From Sediminibacterium sp. FEMGT703S (GTDB taxonomy: Bacteria > Bacteroidota > Bacteroidia > Chitinophagales > Chitinophagaceae): a stretch of 64,000 nucleotides of DNA. The translations under genes and the position numbers were made by a program. The notes beneath the pieces were generated by a model. It was given only the letters and a program-made list of their open reading frames with translations. It did no database searches and was not told the origin of the DNA. Location of the stretch: contig PGCO01000003.1 in NCBI GenBank assembly GCA_002786355.1, positions 476,746 through 540,745 of the forward strand, given 5' to 3'. Within the stretch, counting starts at the first letter, position 1. Each line of letters starts with the position of its first letter. Shown piece by piece: positions 58,346 through 64,000 of the stretch.

Positions 58346-59476
58346 TTATTTATTAATAAAGTTTAAAACATGTGTGACAATGTAATTTAATTGTTCTTCA
58401 TTCATTTCAGTATGAATTGGAAGAGAAATTACGGAATTTGTTAACTCATCGGTCACAGAAAGTAAAATTTCTTTTAAACCAAATGAAGCAAACATATCTT
58501 GTTTATGCCCAGGTACTGGGTAGTAAATCATTGAGGGGATTTTATGCTCTGCTAAATAAGCAACCAAGCCCTCTCGGTCTACCCCCTTTAATTGTAAAGT
58601 ATATTGATGATACACATGGGTACTATAATCGGCAACATGCGGTGTAATAATGGAAGGATGATTGGAAAAAGCTTTATTGTAAAAGGCAGCCACCCCTCGC
58701 CTTGCAGCATTATATTCATCTAACTTTTTGAGCTTTATATTTAACACAGCTGCTTGTATAGAATCTAATCTTGAATTACAACCCACCACTTCATGGTAAT
58801 AGCGTTTTTGTTGACCATGATTCGCTATCATTTTCATTTGGTGTGCTAATGCATCATCATTAGTAAAAATGGCTCCCCCGTCTCCGTATGCCCCTAAGTT
58901 TTTTGATGGATAAAAACTGGTCGCTCCAATAGTTCCAATAGTACCAGTCTTCTTTTTGGTACCATCTGAAAAAGTGTAATCGCACCCTATCGCTTGCGCA
59001 TTATCTTCAATTACATATAATCCATGCTCATTTGCAATAGCCATAATTTCTTCCATCGGTGCTGCATGTCCATATAAATGTACGGGCACTATTGCTTTTG
59101 TTTTTGGCGTAATGGCTTTACGAACAGATTCAGGATCAATACAAAAAGTATGAGGATCTACTTCTACAAAAACTGGAGTCAACTTCAGCAATGCCACTAC
59201 TTCAGTGGTAGCGATATAGGTAAAAGAAGGAGTAATAACTTCATCCCCCGGCTGTAATCCCAACGCCATCATTGCAATTTGCAATGCATCGGTTCCGTTT
59301 GCACAAGGAATGGTATGCTTTACTTGTAAGTATTCCCCCAAAGATTGGGTAAATTGTTGAACTGCTTTCCCGTTAATATAAGCCGCAGTATCTAAGACTT
59401 CGTGAATGGCAGCATCCACTTCTGTTTTTATAGCAAGGTACTGTGAATGGGTGTCTACCATTTGAATGGGCCGCAT
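58346..59476 (-). CDS. DegT/DnrJ/EryC1/StrS family sugar aminotransferase
   Basis: A PLP-dependent sugar aminotransferase of 376 residues. Lys192 in [16 protein letters not shown] is the PLP lysine, and CANGTDALQIA and EDNAQAIGC are typical. It starts the nucleotide-sugar run (aminotransferase, ugd, UXS, rfbD). It is a divergent paralogue of the enzyme at 23373-24461, and the two probably serve different amino sugars. The upstream TAATTTTG is a candidate -7 box (59493-59500) without a convincing -33. Confidence 0.9.
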   Translation of the reverse strand: MRPIQMVDTHSQYLAIKTEVDAAIHEVLDTAAYINGKAVQQFTQSLGEYLQVKHTIPCANGTDALQIAMMALGLQPGDEVITPSFTYIATTEVVALLKLTPVFVEVDPHTFCIDPESVRKAITPKTKAIVPVHLYGHAAPMEEIMAIANEHGLYVIEDNAQAIGCDYTFSDGTKKKTGTIGTIGATSFYPSKNLGAYGDGGAIFTNDDALAHQMKMIANHGQQKRYYHEVVGCNSRLDSIQAAVLNIKLKKLDEYNAARRGVAAFYNKAFSNHPSIITPHVADYSTHVYHQYTLQLKGVDREGLVAYLAEHKIPSMIYYPVPGHKQDMFASFGLKEILLSVTDELTNSVISLPIHTEMNEEQLNYIVTHVLNFINK

Positions 59477-59544
59477 AATATAAATTTATATGCAAAATTA
59501 CTACAAAATCAACAACAAAGATTTGAGTGTACATTTGTTCTTGC

Positions 59545-60804
59545 ATGAGATGGGCATACTTTTTATTCATTCGGCTATATCCTTTAATGGCAAAGCTTTT
59601 AGCGCCTTTTAATTCCAAAGCGGCATTATGGGTGAAGGGGCGAAAAGGGCTTATTTCGCATATACAAAAGCAAATGCAATCAAATAACCATCCAGTTATT
59701 TGGATGCATGCCGCTTCATTAGGCGAATTTGAACAAGGCTTACCGGTTGTTGAACTATTAAAAAAACAATATCCCCATTACCGCTTATTAGTAACTTTTT
59801 TTTCGCCCTCTGGTTATGAGATTAGGAAAAATCATCCATTGGCAGACTGGGTATTTTATTTACCTATGGACAGCCCTTCTAATGCGGTTAAATTTATTGA
59901 AACAGCAAAACCCTCAATAGCATTATTCATCAAATATGAGTTTTGGTATTTTTATTTAGCAGAATTAAAGAAGCAGCAGATCCCTACCCTACTAGTATCC
60001 GGAATTTTTAGATCGGAACAATTATTTTTTAAATGGTATGGAGGATTTTATAGAAAGATGCTAGCTTTTTTTAGTCATTTTTTTGTACAAGATGAAGGTT
60101 CGCATAGCTTGATCAAAGATTTAGTAAAACCCAATCTTATCAGTATTTCTGGCGATACCAGATTTGATAGAGTACTTACCATAGCAGCAGCAAGAAAACA
60201 ATTTGATGTTATAGAACAATTTTGTGGCAATCACACCATTATAGTTGCCGGAAGTACCTGGAGCGATGACGATAAAATATTGCAACATTTTACAAAAGTT
60301 CATCGAAATGCAAAATTCATCATTGCACCACATCAAATTAGTACAGAAAGATTAAGTGAATGTTTACAACGTTATCCCTCCTCCATTTTACTTTCAACAT
60401 ACGAAACCTTAGATCCATCCATTCGAGACAATTTTCAAACCCTTGTAATTGATAATGTTGGCATGCTTAGTTCATTGTACTATTATTCCACTATTGCTTT
60501 TATTGGAGGCGGTTTCAGCAGTGAAGGAATTCATAATACGCTAGAAGCTGCTGTATTTGGGAAACCTGTCGTTTTTGGTCCTGTTTATGATAAGTATTTA
60601 GAGGCCATAGAAATGCTTGAAATAGGCGCAGCTTTTAGTGCTGAAACGGCACTAGAAATGGAGGATTTGCTCAATGATTTATTGAATGATGCCAATAAAG
60701 CCCAGGCTGCTGGAGATGCGGGAAGAGCCTATATCCAATCTAAAGCGGGAGCATCGGTCAGCATTCTTGATTATATTCAAGCAAATCGCCTTTTAACCAA
60801 TTGA
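59545..60804 (+). CDS. waaA: 3-deoxy-D-manno-octulosonic acid (Kdo) transferase
   Basis: A 419-residue inner-membrane-associated glycosyltransferase that adds Kdo to lipid A precursor. An N-terminal hydrophobic helix (MRWAYFLFIRLYPLMAKLL) is followed by WMHAASLGEFEQG, FFSPSGYEI and the C-terminal GGFSSEGIHNTLEAAVFGKPVVFGP, all family hallmarks. The earlier in-frame GTG was rejected for the ATG at 59545. Its 3' end overlaps the convergent unknown gene by 28 bases. With the heptose kinase it indicates standard LPS synthesis. Confidence 0.95.
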   Translation: MRWAYFLFIRLYPLMAKLLAPFNSKAALWVKGRKGLISHIQKQMQSNNHPVIWMHAASLGEFEQGLPVVELLKKQYPHYRLLVTFFSPSGYEIRKNHPLADWVFYLPMDSPSNAVKFIETAKPSIALFIKYEFWYFYLAELKKQQIPTLLVSGIFRSEQLFFKWYGGFYRKMLAFFSHFFVQDEGSHSLIKDLVKPNLISISGDTRFDRVLTIAAARKQFDVIEQFCGNHTIIVAGSTWSDDDKILQHFTKVHRNAKFIIAPHQISTERLSECLQRYPSSILLSTYETLDPSIRDNFQTLVIDNVGMLSSLYYYSTIAFIGGGFSSEGIHNTLEAAVFGKPVVFGPVYDKYLEAIEMLEIGAAFSAETALEMEDLLNDLLNDANKAQAAGDAGRAYIQSKAGASVSILDYIQANRLLTN

Positions 60805-61424
60805 TCAAAAAGTTGAACGGTTGGATTTTCATCGGACCAACTCATTTTTACTTTCAATTCTCTCTTAATCCAATATTGGGCTTCTGCAAAAATATTAAAC
60901 CCGTTAATGGTTTTGATGCTGCGCTCGTACATATTTTCATCCCCCCTAAATAAGTGATTGATGAATAAATAACGATCATTTATACTGATTGCCTTCTTTA
61001 AATCTCGCACCGGAGTTTCATCTAAAATAGTGGCAACTTCTACAGTATATTCCTTTAAATGCTCATTCATTTCAGGAATATCATTCATCAGTAATTCATT
61101 GATTTCTTTTACTGCAGTAGGTTTAACTTCAACTGGATACTCTTGAAATACTTTATGTGTTAACGTTGGAATATCTACATAATCATTAAATAATCCAATG
61201 GAAAGCTCCTCTCTTTTTACAGTAGATTTAGTGATTGGTGCTGAAACAGCAACCTGTGGCATTACCACTGACACTTTTGTTTTATTTGCAACTGCTGGTT
61301 TAAGCATTTGCAATTCGGCTAGTAATAATTGAGCAGTTATAGCCAATTTGTCCGCAGATTCCAGCCGATTAAATTGATCTTGCAATTTATTGATTAAAGT
61401 GCCTACTCTTTCCATAGGAAGCAA
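60777..61424 (-). CDS. conserved-looking cytoplasmic protein of unknown function
   Basis: A 215-residue product without signal peptide or membrane segment. I do not recognise a named family. Residues 1-50 are helical, 50-75 are a low-complexity linker (VSVVMPQVAVSAPITKS), and the last 80 residues form a compact part: ATILDETPVRDLKKAISINDRYLFINHLFRGD and IFAEAQYWIKRELKVKMSW. Its end overlaps waaA convergently by 28 bases. It diverges from tdk. Codon use looks like its neighbours, so I take it as a real core gene. Confidence 0.78.
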   Translation of the reverse strand: MLPMERVGTLINKLQDQFNRLESADKLAITAQLLLAELQMLKPAVANKTKVSVVMPQVAVSAPITKSTVKREELSIGLFNDYVDIPTLTHKVFQEYPVEVKPTAVKEINELLMNDIPEMNEHLKEYTVEVATILDETPVRDLKKAISINDRYLFINHLFRGDENMYERSIKTINGFNIFAEAQYWIKRELKVKMSWSDENPTVQLFDQLVKRRFA

Positions 61425-61493
61425 TACTTTTGGGGGGTGACTAAATGGACCATCCAGTAGTCTAAAACGAATTTTAAGCTATTTTATTGTTAC

Positions 61494-62057
61494 ATGTTTA
61501 TAGAACCAAATTTATCAGGAGAAAGACGGGGTTGGATTGAAGTCATTTGTGGCAGCATGTTCAGCGGGAAAACCGAGGAATTGATTAGAAGGCTCAAACG
61601 AGCAAAAATTGCCAACTTAAAAGTAGAGATATTCAAGCCTGCTGTAGATAAGCGGTACGATGAAAACGACGTGGTTAGCCACGATGCCAATGTAATCCCA
61701 TCAACCCCTATTGACAATTCTCAAACCATTTTATTGATGGCGCAAGATGTTGATGTAGTGGGTATTGATGAGGCACAGTTTTTTGATGCCGAAATCGTAT
61801 CGGTTTGCGAAAAATTAGCATTGAAAGGGGTTCGTGTAATTGTAGCTGGATTAGATATGGATTATACGGGCAAACCATTTGGACAAATGCCTTATTTGTT
61901 GGCTACAGCTGATTATATAACCAAATTGCACGCTATTTGCATGAAGTGTGGCAATATTGCAAATATTTCTTATAGAAAAACAAGCAATGAAAGTCAAGTG
62001 CTTTTAGGGGAGAAAGAAACATACGAACCTCGTTGTAGAAATTGTTTTCATGACTAA
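61494..62057 (+). CDS. tdk: thymidine kinase (type II)
   Basis: A 187-residue salvage kinase for thymidine. The P-loop is [12 protein letters not shown] (about residues 20-31), the Asp of the lid is in GIDEAQFFD, and the zinc ribbon is CMKCG with CRNC near the C-terminus. Its last 8 bases overlap the ccmB start. Confidence 0.95.
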   Translation: MFIEPNLSGERRGWIEVICGSMFSGKTEELIRRLKRAKIANLKVEIFKPAVDKRYDENDVVSHDANVIPSTPIDNSQTILLMAQDVDVVGIDEAQFFDAEIVSVCEKLALKGVRVIVAGLDMDYTGKPFGQMPYLLATADYITKLHAICMKCGNIANISYRKTSNESQVLLGEKETYEPRCRNCFHD

Positions 62058-62709
62058 TAACAGATTGATATTAACCCTCATTAAGAAAGACTTGTTGCTC
62101 GAAGCAAGGCAGCAATATAGTTTCTATGGTGTGCTACTATATATTGCTTCCACCACTTTTGTGGTATACCTAACTATGGGTCAACCTGAAGAAAAAGTAT
62201 GGAATGGCCTGTTTTGGGTATTACAACTATTTGTATGCATTAATGCAGTTGCTAAAAGTTTTTTGCAGGAAAATAAGGGCAGGATGTTGTACTACTATTC
62301 CATTGCATCTCCTACCCATTTTGTTTTAGCTAAGCTTCTATTTAATGCACTATTAATGCTTTTCATGAATATCTTAAGTTTAGCCATATTCACTTTATTA
62401 CTTGGAAGCCCTGTTATCAGAATGGGTGAATTTGTGCTGATTAGTTTATTGGGAGGTGTTAGTTTAAGTTTGGTATTCACTTTTCTTGCAGCGATTGCAG
62501 CTAAAGCCCAGCAACAAGCAGCCATGATGGCCATCATGGGCTTCCCTATCATCATTCCCCAACTTTTGTTATTGACTAAAGTTTCTTCAGCAGCATTTAC
62601 CTCTGCCATTCAAAATGGTTGGTGGCAAATGGTAGGCTTATTGGGGGCATTAGATATAATGGTCATTGCCCTTGCAATTATTTTGTTTCCCTTTCTTTGG
62701 AAAGACTAG
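62050..62709 (+). CDS. ccmB: heme exporter protein CcmB
   Basis: An inner-membrane ABC permease of 219 residues with six hydrophobic segments. [13 protein letters not shown] at the start and the [16 protein letters not shown] and [10 protein letters not shown] segments are typical of CcmB, which with CcmA and CcmC handles heme for cytochrome c maturation. Other ccm genes are not in the window. It overlaps tdk by 8 bases and ends overlapping the convergent AMP nucleosidase by 4. Several predicted c-type cytochromes lie in the window and would depend on such maturation. Confidence 0.9.
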   Translation: MTNNRLILTLIKKDLLLEARQQYSFYGVLLYIASTTFVVYLTMGQPEEKVWNGLFWVLQLFVCINAVAKSFLQENKGRMLYYYSIASPTHFVLAKLLFNALLMLFMNILSLAIFTLLLGSPVIRMGEFVLISLLGGVSLSLVFTFLAAIAAKAQQQAAMMAIMGFPIIIPQLLLLTKVSSAAFTSAIQNGWWQMVGLLGALDIMVIALAIILFPFLWKD

Positions 62710-63476
62710 AAACGCAAGTGTCTTACAGTTAGTCCATTATTGATTAACTGTTTCAAAGAATCTATACCAATCTTTAGATGCTTATCTACAAACTGAGCAG
62801 TTACTTTGGAATCACTTGCTTCTGTTTTGATGCCTTCGGGAATCATTGGCTGATCACTAACCAAGAGTAATGCTCCAGTAGGAATTTTATTATAGAACCC
62901 AACCGTAAAAATAGTTGCTGTTTCCATGTCAATAGCATACGCTCTTACCTTTTGCAAATAGGTTTTAAATTCTTCATCGTGTTCCCATACCCTTCTGTTG
63001 GTGGTATACACAGTACCTGTCCAATAGTCTACTTCGTAATCGCGAATGGTGGTAGAAATTGCTTTCTGTAAAGCAAACGCAGGCATAGCAGGAACTTCAG
63101 GTGGAAAATAGTCGTTAGAAGTACCCTCTCCTCTTATTGCTGCAATGGGCAAAATAAGATCACCCAGTTTATTTCTACGCTTTAATCCTCCGCATTTGCC
63201 CAAAAATAATACAGCTTCAGGCTCTATGGCAGTAAGTAAATCCATGATAGTTGCAGCTCCAGGGCTTCCCATTCCAAAATTGATGATGGTAATTCCATCT
63301 GCAGTGGCACATTGCATCGGACGATCCAATCCCACCACTGGAACATTGTTCCATTCTGCAAACATTTTTACATAATTACTGAAATTGGTGAGTAAAATAT
63401 ATTTACCAAAATTTCCCAAAGTTTCTCCCGTATAGCGGGGCAACCAATTGTTCACAATTTCTTCTCTTGATTTCAT
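62706..63476 (-). CDS. amn: AMP nucleosidase (short form)
   Basis: A 256-residue purine nucleoside-phosphorylase-fold enzyme that hydrolyses AMP to adenine and ribose-5-phosphate. FGMGSPGAATIMDLL, LGKCGGLKRRNKLGD and IDMETATIFTVG are phosphorylase-fold features of the Amn catalytic domain. The N-terminal regulatory half of the E. coli enzyme (484 residues) is missing, as is usual in Bacteroidota. The start at 63476 is ATG; a TTG two codons upstream is less likely. Confidence 0.9.
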   Translation of the reverse strand: MKSREEIVNNWLPRYTGETLGNFGKYILLTNFSNYVKMFAEWNNVPVVGLDRPMQCATADGITIINFGMGSPGAATIMDLLTAIEPEAVLFLGKCGGLKRRNKLGDLILPIAAIRGEGTSNDYFPPEVPAMPAFALQKAISTTIRDYEVDYWTGTVYTTNRRVWEHDEEFKTYLQKVRAYAIDMETATIFTVGFYNKIPTGALLLVSDQPMIPEGIKTEASDSKVTAQFVDKHLKIGIDSLKQLINNGLTVRHLRF

Positions 63477-63542
63477 ATTCAACAGTTTAACTTGTAAATA
63501 TACAAATTAGTACTCATTTTTACAGCAAATCACCGCTTAACT

Positions 63543-63977
63543 ATGTTTATCCCCTTTCCTGACTATCATCCAAAATTGAAAACTGACAACCTGAAAAAAC
63601 AGGTTTGGTGCATAGTCAGAAAGAAATGGGTAATATTTACCAAAGAAGAATGGGTTAGGCAGAATTGGTTGAATTACTTAATCAACGAAATGCATTTCCC
63701 TTCTTCACTGATAGCGGTAGAAAAAGAAATTCGCTTGGGAGAATTGAAAAAAAGAGTAGATATTTTAGTCTACAAAAATAATTCTCCCTGGATGTTAATT
63801 GAATGCAAGGAACAAGAAGTTCCTTTATCCGAACAAACCATACAACAAATCTTGATTTACAATATAAAATTAAATGTGCCCTACTTGGTACTTAGTAATG
63901 GTATAGAATCATTCGGGGTTTTTATAAAAGAAGGGGAAATTTATAAGATTTCAACGATGCCTAATATAACGATTTAA
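63543..63977 (+). CDS. HSDR_N_2-type restriction nuclease-fold protein, small
   Basis: A 144-residue protein with the type I restriction R-subunit N-terminal nuclease fold: Glu in IAVEKEIRLGELKKR, Asp in RVDILVY, and ECK in MLIECKEQEVP make a PD-(D/E)xK-like site. VPYLVLSNG follows as the next strand. There are no methylase, specificity or helicase genes beside it, so it is not a restriction system by itself. In this phylum such small proteins occur among core genes; the role is unknown. It ends 23 bases before the window edge, leaving only A/T-rich sequence. Confidence 0.82.
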   Translation: MFIPFPDYHPKLKTDNLKKQVWCIVRKKWVIFTKEEWVRQNWLNYLINEMHFPSSLIAVEKEIRLGELKKRVDILVYKNNSPWMLIECKEQEVPLSEQTIQQILIYNIKLNVPYLVLSNGIESFGVFIKEGEIYKISTMPNITI

Positions 63978-64000
63978 ACAAATAAAAAAAAATTATAATT

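Noticed and set aside
63543..63977. A restriction-modification or anti-phage defence locus
   Set aside because: Only a single small HSDR_N-type protein is present, with AMP nucleosidase and ccmB as neighbours; no methylase, helicase or toxin.

Overview
The window looks like chromosomal core DNA of a Bacteroidota bacterium, most likely Chitinophagia/Chitinophagaceae (lineage is inference). The DNA is AT-rich. Genes almost never carry a Shine-Dalgarno sequence, the exception being rpsU. Several control regions match the Bacteroidota promoter form TTTG-N18/20-TAnnTTTG. The gene families are typical of the phylum: short AMP nucleosidase, HscA, plant-type asparaginase, ABC permease-M1 peptidase fusion, and a fused membrane/cytochrome/LRR protein.

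Layout. 1-5673 (+): a MaoC hydratase cut by the left edge, an acyl-CoA dehydrogenase, a Gfo/Idh oxidoreductase, a polyprenyl glycosylphosphotransferase and a GNAT/FemAB-like protein. 5663-10493 (-): ispD, isoaspartyl peptidase, heptose-7-P kinase, amino-acid permease and an OmpH/Skp chaperone. 10603-28640 (-): the transcription/translation block, read as tRNA-Thr, Tyr, Gly, Thr, tuf, tRNA-Trp, secE, nusG, rplK, rplA, rplJ, rplL, rpoB, rpoC. It is interrupted twice: a three-gene sugar cassette (GT14, FdtA-like, DegT) lies between nusG and rplK, and an M13 metallopeptidase lipoprotein lies between rplL and rpoB. Terminators and new promoters flank these inserts, so the block is probably several transcription units. 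28760-31044 (-): hpf, xerC, rpsU and a secreted unknown.

31146-40455: ribE, hscA, an RDD membrane protein, tyrS, a secreted unknown, an SGNH hydrolase, the divergent cyanophycin pair cphB/cphA, and tRNA-Gln followed by a terminator and a GC-rich structured stretch. 40858-48613 (-): a five-gene exported operon of the type common in Planctomycetes: PSCyt1/DUF1549/DUF1553 cytochrome, DUF1501, NHL propeller, chitobiase-domain protein, and a membrane/cytochrome c/LRR/chitobiase/discoidin-like protein. I regard this as the least understood system here. 48696-55089 (+): PqqB-like metallo-hydrolase, heme oxygenase-like protein, a 55-residue membrane protein, and an ABC ATPase with a permease-M1 aminopeptidase fusion. 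55149-59476 (-): nucleotide-sugar genes rfbD, UDP-glucuronate decarboxylase, ugd and a DegT aminotransferase. 59545-63977: waaA, an unknown, tdk, ccmB, AMP nucleosidase and a small HSDR_N-type nuclease-fold protein.

Functional themes are envelope polysaccharide and LPS construction (PGT, heptose kinase, WaaA, NDP-sugar genes, GT14), the core gene-expression machinery, nitrogen storage as cyanophycin (with a distant isoaspartyl peptidase that could finish its degradation), and heme/cytochrome biology (CcmB, heme oxygenase, c-type cytochromes). I saw no CRISPR array, insertion sequence, prophage or rRNA gene. Start sites were moved from the longest reading frame to an ATG matching the family where the longer start was GTG/TTG or overlapped another gene.
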